Source of the DNA: Proteus hauseri ATCC 700826
GTDB taxonomy: Bacteria; Pseudomonadota; Gammaproteobacteria; Enterobacterales; Enterobacteriaceae
Assembly: GCF_001654965.1 (NCBI RefSeq)
Contig: NZ_LXEV01000003.1
Span: 1-64,000, forward strand
Direction of reading: 5' to 3'
DNA length: 64,000 nt
Shown here: positions 29,269 to 38,694 of the stretch, piece after piece
How positions within the stretch are numbered: the stretch's first letter is position 1
How the letters are laid out: the number at the start of each line of letters is the position of its first letter
Made by a program: the position numbers and the translations under genes
The notes under the pieces: generated by a model
What the model was told of the DNA's origin: nothing
Databases searched by the model: none
Seen by the model: only the letters and a program-made list of their open reading frames with translations

Positions 29269-30939
29269 ATGCGCTGGCTGATAAAAAGTTTGGTATCTCT
29301 GATACTTATCGTCATTTTATTTATTATTATAATTTATGCCTTTATTCAAACCCAATGGGGCGCGCAAAAAACCAGCGAATGGTTAACCGAATATAGCGAT
29401 TATGATGTGCGTTTTTCGGGTGTAGAGCATAATTTTACTCAGCCAGAACAGATCGTTGTACACGATTTCTCTATCAATCCTAAACAAAATAAAACCATAG
29501 TTTCTGCAAAATCAGCGCAAATAAAATTTAACTGGCAGTTTTTTACCACACCTTCTCATCTACAAAAAATCACCTTAGAAAACGGCAATATTGTTTTAGC
29601 TGAAACAACACTCGCTATCCCTTTAAGTGCTGATATTTTACAATTTAAAAATATGGCATTAAGTCGCGTTAAATCAGAGTTGTCTTTTACTGCTGAAAAA
29701 ATAACAGGTGGAATAGCACCTTGGAAACCAACATCAACAGATACACTGGGTTCTGGGCATTTTCAGTTTTCAATAGCAGAAGGAACCATAAATAATAACA
29801 ATTTCAGTAATTTTATTATTTCAGGCGAATATAAACCTAATGATATTAACATTGAGAAATTAGGTACAAAATTACTAAATGGTACCTTATCGTTAACGGG
29901 GCGATATCAAGATAACCACTGGAAATTAAACGAAGTATATTTAAACGGCATACGTTGGCAGTCACCTCAAACCTTAGAGGAGTTAATCCACTCATTTAAC
30001 CAATACCCACCGATTAATATAAGACTATTAAATATCATCGATTTTACAGCAGAAGGTAAACAGTGGGCTGTGAGTGGGTTTGATGGGAAATTTGCTCAAT
30101 TAAATATTGATAAAAAGGTTTCTTTTACTTCGGGTGAATTTAACACCAATGATGTAGTGATAGACAATCAACATTTTACTGATGTCATTACTAAAATGAA
30201 CCAACAAAATAATCGACTTAATCTCGATTTATTAAGCCTACGCTATGAAAAAGGATTGATTAAATTAGCAGGCAGTTGGGATCAAAATAATAAAACCTTA
30301 ACCATTCAAGACGGTACACTTTCGGGTATTTTATATACACTGCCTGAAAATTGGTTATCTACTTTTGCATCTCCTCTCAATAGCGATATTCAAAATATCA
30401 ATATTGAGCAGCTCTCTATTAATCAATCCATACTCATTGATATTAGCCCAAGCTTTCCATTCCAATTCACTGGATTAACGGGAAAACTGCAAAATCTAAC
30501 AGTTGCAAAAGAAGGCGAATGGGGATTATGGCAGGGCTCTGCCATATTAAATGCGGATAGCGGAACACTAAACCGTATTGAGTTGCGCCGCCCAGATTTA
30601 AAAATTGCTACTTTGCAAGATAATGCAATCGCAGAACAATTTTCCGCATTTATTGATGAAGGTATAGTTCGAGGGTCAGCCGCATTAGTACAATCGAATA
30701 ACCAAAGAACCTTTTCATTAATAGCGAATGGGTTAAACGTACCCTTATCTATCCCCAATGAAATGGGATGGAAAACAGCACCATTAAATGAAAAAGGCCA
30801 ATTCACATTAAAATTGAGCGGAGATTTACGCGCTAAGACGATTACCCCTACATTAAATGGCTCATTACTGGGTAAAAAAGACGAGCAACAAATCATCAAT
30901 GCGACCATGAAAAATGGTGAAATAATTAATAACTTATAA
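29269..30939 (+). CDS. yicH: AsmA-family inner-membrane protein YicH
   Basis: Member of the AsmA family (bridge-like lipid-transfer-related proteins anchored in the inner membrane). The 556-residue start at ATG 29269, 7 nt after AGGAG, is preferred to GTG at 29248. One N-terminal anchor (about 4-25, SLVSLILIVILFIIIIYAF) is followed by a periplasmic beta-rich part. The AsmA-like opening TEYSDYDVRFSGVEHNF, with the KITLENGNIVL motif, is present. It is adjacent to xanP in E. coli too. Its exact role is unknown; family members affect outer-membrane lipid homeostasis. Confidence 0.85.
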   Translation: MRWLIKSLVSLILIVILFIIIIYAFIQTQWGAQKTSEWLTEYSDYDVRFSGVEHNFTQPEQIVVHDFSINPKQNKTIVSAKSAQIKFNWQFFTTPSHLQKITLENGNIVLAETTLAIPLSADILQFKNMALSRVKSELSFTAEKITGGIAPWKPTSTDTLGSGHFQFSIAEGTINNNNFSNFIISGEYKPNDINIEKLGTKLLNGTLSLTGRYQDNHWKLNEVYLNGIRWQSPQTLEELIHSFNQYPPINIRLLNIIDFTAEGKQWAVSGFDGKFAQLNIDKKVSFTSGEFNTNDVVIDNQHFTDVITKMNQQNNRLNLDLLSLRYEKGLIKLAGSWDQNNKTLTIQDGTLSGILYTLPENWLSTFASPLNSDIQNINIEQLSINQSILIDISPSFPFQFTGLTGKLQNLTVAKEGEWGLWQGSAILNADSGTLNRIELRRPDLKIATLQDNAIAEQFSAFIDEGIVRGSAALVQSNNQRTFSLIANGLNVPLSIPNEMGWKTAPLNEKGQFTLKLSGDLRAKTITPTLNGSLLGKKDEQQIINATMKNGEIINNL

Positions 30940-31028
30940 TCTCTATTTTCAGGGGGAGCACGGATTGCTCCCTTAATAAAAAGCGTTACAATGCATTATC
31001 TTCCCTGTTTTCTTATTGCGGAGTTTTC

Positions 31029-31268
31029 ATGTCTGACGACGATTTTTCCCCACAAAAAATATCTTTGACCAAGTTCCAACACTCTCCTTTAACTGCGCTT
31101 GAAGAAAACAGCACCGTTGAAGTTTGCGATACGGATAAAACCCCTCTGTTTTATTGCCTTTCTAAACAAGATTATGATTCTCTGATTAGCCGCGTGATGG
31201 ATGCAGAACTTGCAGCTATTGTACTTGAACGCCGCCAAAAGAAACTTGATGAACTTGATTTAGACTAA
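31029..31268 (+). CDS. Phd/YefM (StbD)-like antitoxin-type protein, no toxin partner
   Basis: A 79-residue acidic protein. Its middle, ISLTKFQHSPLTALEENSTVEVCDTDKTPLFYCLSKQDYDSLI, matches the general pattern of the Phd/YefM/StbD DNA-binding fold (S-x-F-x-x-x-P, a hydrophobic strand, then P-x-F-Y-x-L and a helix). In a normal module a RelE/Doc-like toxin follows within a few bases; here the next gene is convergent rluF across a terminator. It may be a solitary transcription regulator or a relic. The family call is by eye. Confidence 0.55.
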   Translation: MSDDDFSPQKISLTKFQHSPLTALEENSTVEVCDTDKTPLFYCLSKQDYDSLISRVMDAELAAIVLERRQKKLDELDLD

Positions 31269-31298
31269 TTAATATTTTTATAACGACGCTCAAACAAA

Positions 31299-31322
31299 AA
31301 AACACCTAATAAGGTGTTTTTT
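31299..31322. terminator. Bidirectional terminator between the antitoxin-like gene and rluF
   Basis: The stem AAACACCT / AGGTGTTT with an AATA loop is flanked by an A-run on the left and a T-run on the right. It gives U-tracts on both strands and is placed between two convergent genes. Confidence 0.8.
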
Positions 31323-31350
31323 ATTCTCAATAAAAAATGAGCGACTGCAA

Positions 31351-32226
31351 CTAACGTTTTTTCTTTTTACGGCCAGGCTGAACAAAACGTTTACGAGAAT
31401 TATTTTCTGTCTCTTTCACTTTAGTTTGAGGAATATGGATCCCTAATGCTTTAGCATTACTGAGCTGTTTTTTAGGTTTATTTTGTTTCGCTTTTGGCGC
31501 TTCAGAGCTCGATTTTTCAATAGCATCAAATAACGTAATTAACTCATCATCCGTTAAGTCACGCCATTCACCAACAGGCAACCCAGACAAACTTACATTC
31601 ATAATTCGAATGCGTTCTAGTTTAGTCACCTCATAACCAAAATATTCACACATCCGACGAATTTGGCGATTTAAACCTTGTACTAAAGTAATACGAAACA
31701 CCATTGGTGCTTCTTTTTTTACTTTACACTTTTTGGTTTTTTGCCCCATTATCGGAACGCCGGCAGCCATTCCATGAATAAACTCATCAGTGATTGGTTT
31801 ATTAACCGTGACAAGGTACTCTTTCTCGTGATCATTCCCTGCACGTAAGATTTTATTTACTAAATCTCCGTGGTTAGTCAGAAAAATAAGACCTTGAGAA
31901 TCTTTATCTAAGCGACCGATAGGAAACACTCGAGTACTGTGGTTTACATAATCAACAATATTATCTTTCTCGCCATCATCAGTGGTACTCACAATACCAA
32001 CAGGCTTATTTAGTGCGATTAAAACTAATTCAGAGTTATTCTCTGCCTCAATCAATCGACCATTAACTTTGACTTCATCGCCAGCAAAAACTTGATCGCC
32101 AATACTGGCGCGTTTGCCATTAATCACAACAAGCCCTTGCTCAATATAGCGATCAGCCTCGCGCCGAGAGCAAATCCCACTTTCACTGATATATTTATTA
32201 AGACGAGTAGATAAATTGGTGTCCAT
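31351..32226 (-). CDS. rluF: 23S rRNA pseudouridine(2604) synthase RluF
   Basis: Isomerises U2604 (and tRNA-Tyr U35 in E. coli) to pseudouridine. The frame opens at 32259, but ATG at 32226 follows GGAGGG with close spacing and gives 291 residues (E. coli 290). An N-terminal S4 RNA-binding domain ([20 protein letters not shown]) is followed by the RsuA/RluB/E/F catalytic domain with Asp107 in [10 protein letters not shown] and the [13 protein letters not shown] motif. The Lys/Arg-rich tail ([16 protein letters not shown]) is typical of RluF. Confidence 0.95.
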   Translation of the reverse strand: MDTNLSTRLNKYISESGICSRREADRYIEQGLVVINGKRASIGDQVFAGDEVKVNGRLIEAENNSELVLIALNKPVGIVSTTDDGEKDNIVDYVNHSTRVFPIGRLDKDSQGLIFLTNHGDLVNKILRAGNDHEKEYLVTVNKPITDEFIHGMAAGVPIMGQKTKKCKVKKEAPMVFRITLVQGLNRQIRRMCEYFGYEVTKLERIRIMNVSLSGLPVGEWRDLTDDELITLFDAIEKSSSEAPKAKQNKPKKQLSNAKALGIHIPQTKVKETENNSRKRFVQPGRKKKKR

Positions 32227-32391
32227 GCTTCCCTCCGTAAACTGCGAAATATACATCAATTGGATAGCGATAGAAACTCTATAAGATAAGCATTAAAGCA
32301 TAGATTTTTTATATCCATACTTTAAGAGTAAAAAAAGGAGGTTAATAGATAAAAAAGTAATTTAATTTCAATTCATTAATGTGTGATATGA

Positions 32392-33306
32392 CTAGCACTG
32401 CTTATTTAATGACGGCAAAACAAGATAAGTACCACTAAATACCGCGCCAACACCTTCATCACCACAAATATCAACATCCAACTTAATTCTCGCTTTACTG
32501 CCTTTTGCTAATCGCCCTAAATCACCGCTTAAGTTTTCCATATCTGCAATAGCCGCAGGACGCCCAGAGACTGGTTTTCGATAACGAATATGCGCATCCA
32601 CCAGCACAATATCGCCTTGAAGTTTATGTTCTTGCATCAATAACCAAATAAGTCCCCAGCCTGTTAAGGTTGCTAAAGAAAATTGGCTTCCAGCAAAAAT
32701 AGTATGGTGCGGGTTTTGATTTCCAGCCTCAGGAATGGTGGTGTAAAAACGGGTTCCTGTGTATTGCGTAATACGTAATCCCATTTTTTCACTTAATGGA
32801 ATATGCTGATGCCACTGTTTTTGTAATTCAGCACACCAATCTGGCCGGTGTAAAATATCATCTAAAGACTCAATACTTTTTTTCATAAAGTAATGTTTAA
32901 TGGGCGTTGTCTGTGGCCCAGTCACTAATCCACAATTCTCATACCCTAACTTTTGAAAAAAACTGACAGATTCTTCTCGTGCACTACATACAATCCGTTT
33001 TACGCCTTCTTGTCGTGCTAAAGACTCCAATGCCATAGCAACAAGCGTGCCTAATCCTTTGCCTTGTGCATCCGTTCGTACTGCCATAAAACGAATAGCA
33101 CCTTCATTATCAGCATTAATATAAAGTCGCCCTATCGCAACAGGTTGCCCCTCTTCATCAACAACCATTTGGTGATGCGCAATGGTGTCATAGCCATCTT
33201 TTTCGGAGCCTTCAGGCTGATGTAATGGTTTACGAAGCATTTCCCAGCGAAAAGAGTAATAGGCTGCGAATTCAGCCTCTGTTTTTGGGGTTCGTAAATG
33301 GTACAT
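32392..33306 (-). CDS. GNAT acetyltransferase / hotdog thioesterase fusion (YiiD, FabY-like)
   Basis: Two-domain cytosolic protein: an N-terminal GNAT domain (about 1-145, with [18 protein letters not shown] as the acyl-CoA loop) and a C-terminal hotdog domain (about 150-304, with [19 protein letters not shown]). It is colinear with E. coli YiiD. Relatives have been linked to initiation of fatty-acid synthesis (called FabY or malonyl-ACP decarboxylase); which activity applies here is not shown. Start ATG 33306 lies 7 nt after GGAG, preferred to the upstream ATG at 33324; 304 residues. It is next to dtd, as in E. coli. Confidence 0.88.
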   Translation of the reverse strand: MYHLRTPKTEAEFAAYYSFRWEMLRKPLHQPEGSEKDGYDTIAHHQMVVDEEGQPVAIGRLYINADNEGAIRFMAVRTDAQGKGLGTLVAMALESLARQEGVKRIVCSAREESVSFFQKLGYENCGLVTGPQTTPIKHYFMKKSIESLDDILHRPDWCAELQKQWHQHIPLSEKMGLRITQYTGTRFYTTIPEAGNQNPHHTIFAGSQFSLATLTGWGLIWLLMQEHKLQGDIVLVDAHIRYRKPVSGRPAAIADMENLSGDLGRLAKGSKARIKLDVDICGDEGVGAVFSGTYLVLPSLNKQC

Positions 33307-33340
33307 ATCTGTGCTCCTTCTCACATGACTGTCGTTAAAA

Positions 33341-33778
33341 TTAAACCTGTAGCCAGAATGTCACGGGGCCATCATTTGTTAGAGTAATTTGCATATCCGC
33401 AGCAAATTGCCCTGTTTGTGTTTCTAAACCTTGTTGCTGACACTGTTTAATAAAATAATGATAAAGCTTTTCAGCTAATTCAGGAGGGGCTCCATTAGAA
33501 AAACCGGGACGCATACCTTTTTGTGTTTCTGCCGCAAGGGTAAATTGAGAGACAACCAATAAGCCGCCGCCTGCTTGCTGTACATTCAGATTCATTTTGT
33601 CATTTTCGTCACTGAATATACGGTAGCCACACACTTTCTCACATAATCTTTTCGCTTTTTGCTCGTTGTCTTCTTTTTCAACACCCAATAAAACTAACAA
33701 ACCTTGATTAATCGCCCCGACGGTTTCACCGCCAATATCTACTTTTGCTTGTGTGACTCGCTGAATTAACGCAATCAT
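33341..33778 (-). CDS. dtd: D-aminoacyl-tRNA deacylase
   Basis: Hydrolyses D-aminoacyl-tRNA (notably D-Tyr-tRNA) and glycyl-tRNA-Ala to keep D-residues out of proteins. The 145-residue DTD fold has the two conserved motifs SQFTLAAET and NGAPPELAE, the latter carrying the Gly-cisPro element of the active site. The start [13 protein letters not shown] is invariant in the family. It is 34 nt upstream of the yiiD start; in E. coli yihY lies between dtd and yihX but is absent here. Confidence 0.96.
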   Translation of the reverse strand: MIALIQRVTQAKVDIGGETVGAINQGLLVLLGVEKEDNEQKAKRLCEKVCGYRIFSDENDKMNLNVQQAGGGLLVVSQFTLAAETQKGMRPGFSNGAPPELAEKLYHYFIKQCQQQGLETQTGQFAADMQITLTNDGPVTFWLQV

Positions 33779-33820
33779 GCTCTCTTCCTGATAAATACAT
33801 GAAAAAATAAACCAATAAAA

Positions 33821-33852
33821 AAGGATAACAATTTCAATCTATTGTTATCCTT
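33821..33852 (-). terminator. yihX terminator
   Basis: A 12-bp perfect stem, AAGGATAACAAT / ATTGTTATCCTT, with an 8-nt loop lies 10 nt beyond the yihX stop. On the minus strand it is followed by TTTTTTATTGG. It separates yihX from dtd transcription. Confidence 0.8.
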
Positions 33853-33861
33853 ACGATATCA

Positions 33862-34479
33862 TTATTCTTCCACCGAAAGGGTAAAATCATGATCTTTGAA
33901 GTAGTCTACTACTGTGTGTTTATCAATGACATGTACGCCTTTCATCCCTACAGCGATTGCCGCATCAACATTTTCTTTTATATCATCAAAGAAAACGGCA
34001 TCTTGAGCGTCAACGTCTTCAGATTGTAAAACGTATTTGTAAATTTCAGGATCAGGTTTTCTCATGCCAAGATCTTGAGATAAATAAAGGAAATCAGCAG
34101 AGGCTGCAATTTCAGGATAATGTTGAGGCCAGTAGTCTTGATGTAATCGATTAGTATTTGATAGTACTACAACCCGATGTCCTTGCTCTCTTAATTTATT
34201 CATTATATCAATAACTTCTGGGCGTAGTGCAACAAAAATGGCGTGCCATCCCTCAGCAAATTGTTCAAAGCTTAAGCTAATACCTAATTCTGAACTAATT
34301 GCTTCAGCAAATTCTATATCGGTAATATTGCCGCGTTCGTGTAATTTAAAGGTTTCTCCCGCAGTAAAATTACTTTTTATGTTTGCTAATGGAACACCAC
34401 TGAGCTTACCCCATACCGCGAATACCCGATTAAAATCGATATCAATAATCACATTACCCATATCAAAGATATAAAGCAT
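33862..34479 (-). CDS. yihX: HAD-like alpha-D-glucose-1-phosphatase YihX
   Basis: Cytosolic phosphatase of the HAD superfamily; the E. coli enzyme dephosphorylates alpha-D-glucose 1-phosphate. The 205 residues show motif I FDMGNVIIDID, motif II VVVLSNTNR, the conserved Lys in MRKPDPEIY and the acidic motif FFDDIKENVDAA. The N-terminal MLYIFDMGNVI start is fixed by motif I. The last few residues (SVEE) extend slightly beyond the E. coli end. Confidence 0.93.
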   Translation of the reverse strand: MLYIFDMGNVIIDIDFNRVFAVWGKLSGVPLANIKSNFTAGETFKLHERGNITDIEFAEAISSELGISLSFEQFAEGWHAIFVALRPEVIDIMNKLREQGHRVVVLSNTNRLHQDYWPQHYPEIAASADFLYLSQDLGMRKPDPEIYKYVLQSEDVDAQDAVFFDDIKENVDAAIAVGMKGVHVIDKHTVVDYFKDHDFTLSVEE

Positions 34480-34767
34480 AAATCCTCTCCATTGTAGAAA
34501 ACTCGTTTTACTTTAATCATAAATCATCTTACTGAACAGGCTTAAACAATAAAAAAGTACAAGAATCGCTCTTAATTTTTTTGTAAAACATAAAACCAGA
34601 ACAGTGATATAGGAAAAACAATATGAGATGCACAATTATTTCAAAATAAATGTTGTTCTCCATCACTGATAATAGACAGCGATAAAATAACACTTAAGTT
34701 AAAAGTTAATAAAAGAAAATAAATTGGCAATAAAAAGGAAGAGACGAAAAAGAGATAAAAAGTAGGA

Positions 34768-34803
34768 AAAGAACAATATATAGAGAAAGAACAATATATA
34801 AGA
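34768..34803. repeat. Two tandem copies of an 18-bp unit
   Basis: AAAGAACAATATATA occurs at 34768-34782 and again at 34786-34800, a period of 18 bp, with the last three bases of each unit differing. It lies in AT-rich noncoding DNA and is probably replication slippage. Confidence 0.6.
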
Positions 34804-34809
34804 AAACTT

Positions 34810-34837
34810 ATGCGGTGGTGATTATTTTCCACCGCAT
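34810..34837 (-). terminator. typA terminator (main)
   Basis: A 9-bp perfect stem, ATGCGGTGG (34810-34818) and CCACCGCAT (34829-34837), with a 10-nt loop. On the minus strand it is followed by AAGTTTTCTT, a moderate U-tract. A second GC-rich hairpin, AGGGCGC/GCGCCCT (34861-34878), lies closer to the stop but lacks a U-tract. Confidence 0.6.
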
Positions 34838-34905
34838 TCGTCTTATCACATAAAGAACTCAGGGCGCTAACGCGCCCTAAGAATTATGTTGTCTAAAACA
34901 ATCAA

Positions 34906-36723
34906 TTAGTCTTTGCTACGGTAAGCGCGACGACGATCATTTTCAGACAGATAACGTTTACGCAGACGGATAGACTGCGGAGTAACTTCAACTAACTCAT
35001 CGTCATCAATAAATTCTAACGCTTGCTCTAATGTTTGTTTCAGGTGCGGAGTCAGCGTTGTCGCCTCATCCGTACCAGAAGCACGCATATTGGTCAGTTT
35101 CTTACCTGTTAAGCAGTTTACTGTTAAGTCATTAGAACGAGTATGAATACCAATGACTTGGCCTTCATAAACTTCGGCACCATGAGTAACAAATAATTTA
35201 CCACGATCTTGTAAGCTATACAGAGCGTAAGCAACGGCTTTACCTTGACCATTAGAGATCATAACACCATTATTACGGCGACCAATTTCACCTGGACGAA
35301 CATCATCATAATGACTGAATGTTGCATACAGTAAACCAGTACCTGATGTCATCGTCATAAATTCAGTACGGAAACCAATCAGACCACGGCTAGGGATAAT
35401 GTAGTCTAAACGTACACGACCTTTACCATCTGGTTGCATATCACGCATTTCGCCTTTACGTTCACCCATCGCTTGCATCACATCACCTTGGTGCTGTTCT
35501 TCAATGTCGATAGTAACTTGTTCAAAAGGCTCTTGTTTACGACCGTCGATATCACGGAAAATAACTTTAGGGCGAGATACACCTAATTCGAAACCTTCAC
35601 GACGCATATTTTCAATCAGAACTGACAGGTGAAGCTCACCACGACCTGATACACGGAATGCATCTGGATCTTCAGTTTCTTCTACGCGTAGTGCAACGTT
35701 ATGAACTAACTCTTTCTTCAGACGATCTAAAATCTGACGAGAAGTTACGAATTTACCTTCACGACCACAGAAAGGTGAGGTGTTAACACAGAAATACATG
35801 CTAACTGTTGGTTCATCAACGGCTAATGCAGGCAGCGCTTCAACAGCACCTGTTTCACAAATAGTATCTGAAATATTCAGTTCACCTAAACCAGTAATTG
35901 CGATGATATCGCCTGCTTCAGCAACTTCAACTTCGATACGCTCTAAGCCAAGATGACCTAACACTTTACCGACTTTACCGTTACGGGTTTTACCTTCACT
36001 ATCAATGATAGTGACTTGTTGGTTAGGTTTAACCTTACCACGCTTAATACGGCCGATACCGATAACGCCCATATAGTTGTTGTAGTCCAACTGAGAAATT
36101 TGCATCTGGAATGTACCATCCAGATCCACTTTCGGTGGCTCTACATATTTGACAATAGCTTCATATAACGGAGTCATATCTTCAGCCATGTCATTATAAT
36201 CTGTTCCCGCAATACCATTTAATGCAGATGCATAAATGATAGGGAAATCAAGTTGTTCGTCGGTCGCACCAAGGTTAACGAACAGGTCAAATACCTGATC
36301 AACAACCCAGTCTGGACGCGCACCAGGGCGGTCAACTTTATTGATAACAACAATAGGTTTTAAGTTGTTAGCAAACGCTTTTTGTGTCACAAAACGAGTT
36401 TGTGGCATTGGGCCATCCATCGCGTCAACCAGCAATAGAACGCAGTCTACCATAGACATAACACGTTCTACCTCACCACCGAAATCGGCGTGTCCTGGGG
36501 TATCTACGATATTGATACGATAGTCATTCCATTTAATCGCTGTATTTTTCGCAAGAATAGTAATTCCGCGCTCTCTTTCGAGATCATTTGAATCCATCAC
36601 GCGCTCAGCCAGCGTCTCACGTTCACCGAACGTACCGGACTGCTGTAGTAATTTATCGACGATAGTAGTTTTACCATGGTCAACGTGGGCGATGATGGCG
36701 ATATTACGCAAGTTTTCGATCAC
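34906..36723 (-). CDS. typA: Ribosome-associated GTPase TypA/BipA
   Basis: Translational GTPase that helps 50S subunit assembly and stress or cold adaptation. The best start is GTG at 36723, 8 nt after GAGG, giving [20 protein letters not shown] and 605 residues (E. coli 607). An upstream ATG at 36768 would add 15 residues without a good ribosome site. G1 is AHVDHGKT, G3 is [10 protein letters not shown] and G4 is NKVDRPGA; domains II, III, V and the basic C-terminal domain ([18 protein letters not shown]) follow. It is divergent from glnA, as in E. coli. Confidence 0.96.
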   Translation of the reverse strand: MIENLRNIAIIAHVDHGKTTIVDKLLQQSGTFGERETLAERVMDSNDLERERGITILAKNTAIKWNDYRINIVDTPGHADFGGEVERVMSMVDCVLLLVDAMDGPMPQTRFVTQKAFANNLKPIVVINKVDRPGARPDWVVDQVFDLFVNLGATDEQLDFPIIYASALNGIAGTDYNDMAEDMTPLYEAIVKYVEPPKVDLDGTFQMQISQLDYNNYMGVIGIGRIKRGKVKPNQQVTIIDSEGKTRNGKVGKVLGHLGLERIEVEVAEAGDIIAITGLGELNISDTICETGAVEALPALAVDEPTVSMYFCVNTSPFCGREGKFVTSRQILDRLKKELVHNVALRVEETEDPDAFRVSGRGELHLSVLIENMRREGFELGVSRPKVIFRDIDGRKQEPFEQVTIDIEEQHQGDVMQAMGERKGEMRDMQPDGKGRVRLDYIIPSRGLIGFRTEFMTMTSGTGLLYATFSHYDDVRPGEIGRRNNGVMISNGQGKAVAYALYSLQDRGKLFVTHGAEVYEGQVIGIHTRSNDLTVNCLTGKKLTNMRASGTDEATTLTPHLKQTLEQALEFIDDDELVEVTPQSIRLRKRYLSENDRRRAYRSKD

Positions 36724-36876
36724 AAAATTTGCCTCAGGCATTGTAGAAATAAGCGCGTTATTGTACACGCTTTAGACGAGAGACTAAACAAGATCACAAT
36801 AATGATTGCTTAACAATATGCAATTAATTGAATTGTGATCCTTTTCACGCCTCAGAATTTAGTGGCATTACATGAT

Positions 36877-36893
36877 TGCACCAAAATAGTGCA
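36877..36893. promoter_or_regulatory. NtrC binding site 1 (glnA)
   Basis: TGCACCAAAATAGTGCA is a near-palindrome matching the NtrC consensus TGCACCA-N3-TGGTGCA except for one base (AGTGCA instead of GGTGCA). It lies 107 bp before the sigma-54 promoter. Confidence 0.85.
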
Positions 36894-36910
36894 CTCAATT
36901 AGGCTTAATT

Positions 36911-36927
36911 TGCACCAGTATTGTGCA
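36911..36927. promoter_or_regulatory. NtrC binding site 2 (glnA)
   Basis: TGCACCAGTATTGTGCA matches the NtrC consensus in both half-sites (TGCACCA and TTGTGCA). It is 34 bp centre-to-centre from site 1, about three helical turns, so two phosphorylated dimers could bind cooperatively on one DNA face. Confidence 0.85.
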
Positions 36928-36999
36928 ATAATTAAAAAATCACATGAGGTATTCTACACTAAACTTCATGAATACAGTATATATCCCTTTTTATATAAG

Positions 37000-37016
37000 T
37001 TGGCATGGTTTTCGCA
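37000..37016 (+). promoter_or_regulatory. Sigma-54 promoter of glnA
   Basis: TTGGCATGGTTTTCGCA has the -24 GG and -12 GC doublets with exact sigma-54 spacing. E. coli glnAp2 likewise has TTTCGC in its -12 region. The presumed start point is about 70 nt upstream of the glnA ATG. Confidence 0.85.
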
Positions 37017-37099
37017 ATAGTATTTTGGTGAGCAAAAAATTCACCAAAAAATGTGTAAGGCCACTGCACTAAATAAAACCACTCGCCAGGAGAGTTTAT

Positions 37100-38509
37100 A
37101 TGTCCCTTGAACATGTATTATCCATGATTGAAGAACATAAAGTTAGATATATTGACTTACGTTTTACTGATACCCGCGGCAAAGAACAACATCTGACTAT
37201 TCCTGCCCATCAGGTTAACGATGATTTCTTTGAAGAAGGAAAAATGTTCGATGGATCTTCTATTGGCGGTTGGAAAGGCATTAACGAATCAGACATGGTA
37301 CTGATGCCTGATGCTTCTACAGCAATGCTTGACCCATTTTTTCAAGATCCAACACTGATTATTCGTTGTGATGTATTAGAACCAGGCACAATGCAAGGTT
37401 ATGATCGCGACCCTCGTTCAATCTCAAAACGAGCTGAAGATTACCTAAAATCAAGCGGTATCGCCGACACTGTTTTATTTGGGCCAGAACCTGAATTCTT
37501 CTTATTTGATGATATTCGTTTTAAAAATGATATTTCAGGCGCGTCATACGCTATCAATGACATTGAAGCAGCATGGAACACTAATACCAAATATGAAGAT
37601 GGTAACAAAGGCCATCGTCCTATGGTAAAAGGGGGTTATTTCCCATTACCACCCGTTGATTCATCTCAAGATATTCGCTCTACCATGTGTAACATTATGG
37701 AAGAGATGGGATTAGTGGTTGAAGCTCATCACCACGAAGTCGCAACGGCAGGTCAAAACGAAGTCGCAACACGTTTTAATACCATGACCAAAAAAGCAGA
37801 TGAAACCCAAATTTATAAATACGTAGTACAAAACGTTGCTCACGTATTTGGCAAAACGGCGACCTTTATGCCAAAACCACTCGTGGGTGATAACGGTTCA
37901 GGTATGCACTGCCATATGTCACTGTCTAAAAATGGAACCAATCTATTTGCGGGTGACAAATACGGCGGATTATCTGAAATGGCGCTGTACTACATTGGCG
38001 GCATTATCAAACATGCTCGCGCATTAAATGCGTTTACCAACCCGACAACCAACTCATACAAACGCTTAGTTCCGGGTTTTGAAGCGCCTGTTATGCTGGC
38101 TTACTCTGCACGTAACCGCTCAGCGTCTATTCGTATCCCAGTTGTTGCCAGCATGAAAGCGCGTCGTATTGAAGTACGTTTCCCAGATCCACTCGCGAAC
38201 CCTTATCTTGCTTTTGCTGCTCAGTTAATGGCCGGTCTTGATGGCATTACCAATAAAATTCACCCAGGTGATGCTATGGATAAAAACCTCTATGACTTAC
38301 CGCCAGAAGAAGCAAAAGAGATCCCAACAGTAGCGGGTTCATTAGAAGAAGCACTGAATGCATTAGATGCAGACCGTGAATTCTTAACTCATGGTGGTGT
38401 ATTCACTAATGACTCAATTGATGCCTATTTAGCGCTTTTACGTACTGACGTTCAGCGTGTTCGTATGGCACCACATCCTCTTGAATTTGAAATGTATTAC
38501 AGCGCTTAA
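37100..38509 (+). CDS. glnA: Glutamine synthetase GlnA
   Basis: Type I glutamine synthetase: glutamate + NH4+ + ATP to glutamine, the main ammonium assimilation enzyme under nitrogen limitation. The 469 residues match E. coli in length. Visible are the beta-Grasp start, the [18 protein letters not shown] loop, the [10 protein letters not shown] metal-binding segment, the ATP-site [16 protein letters not shown], and the adenylylation tyrosine in [11 protein letters not shown] (about residue 398), so it can be regulated by GlnE. A strong AGGAGAG ribosome site precedes it. Confidence 0.98.
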
Positions 38510-38574
38510 ACTTTTTTGCATTACATTTAATGCATTGCTGTAGATAATGATTTTTTGTTGCCGTGAAGCTATTT

Positions 38575-38600
38575 TGCCCATCTTCGGATGGGCACTTTTC
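38575..38600 (+). terminator. glnA-glnL intercistronic terminator
   Basis: An 8-bp stem TGCCCATC / GATGGGCA closed by a UUCG tetraloop is followed by CTTTTCT. As in E. coli, it should end most transcripts after glnA, leaving a fraction to read into glnLG. Confidence 0.8.
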
Positions 38601-38663
38601 TCCCACTTAAGGAGTCGGTCAGTTCGCTTACGCATCTGTTCATTTATAAAAAAAAAGGTAAGA

Positions 38664-38680
38664 TGCACTAAAATGGTGCA
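38664..38680. promoter_or_regulatory. NtrC site at glnL promoter
   Basis: TGCACTAAAATGGTGCA is a nearly perfect NtrC site located 14 bp before the glnL ATG. In E. coli NtrC bound at the corresponding position represses glnLp, giving negative autoregulation of NtrBC. The same role is inferred here. Confidence 0.85.
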
Positions 38681-38694
38681 ATGGGGTATTCAAT

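Larger units (their letters stand above)
34480..34905. other. yihX-typA intergenic region
   Basis: About 425 nt. The left part should hold the yihX promoter. The middle is purine-rich low-complexity DNA with a short tandem repeat (34768-34803). The right part carries two hairpins that can end typA (34810-34837 and 34861-34878). A 63-codon minus-strand frame (34641-34832) lies inside this region but begins in the hairpin and is not credible. Confidence 0.5.
36724..37099 (+). promoter_or_regulatory. glnA control region
   Basis: A 376-nt divergent gap that holds at least two NtrC sites and one sigma-54 promoter for glnA on the plus strand and the typA promoter on the minus strand. The enhancer-promoter spacing is about 90-120 bp, the usual arrangement at glnAp2. 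A sigma-70 promoter for basal expression overlapping the NtrC sites is likely by analogy to E. coli but I did not define it. Confidence 0.75.

Noticed and set aside
34641-34832. 63-codon minus-strand hydrophobic ORF after typA
   Set aside because: It begins in the typA terminator hairpin, has no ribosome site and owes its Phe/Leu-rich reading to a purine-rich tandem-repeat tract on the other strand.
36724-36768. Upstream ATG start for typA
   Set aside because: It adds 15 residues absent from the family and has no ribosome site; GTG 36723 is preceded by GAGG.
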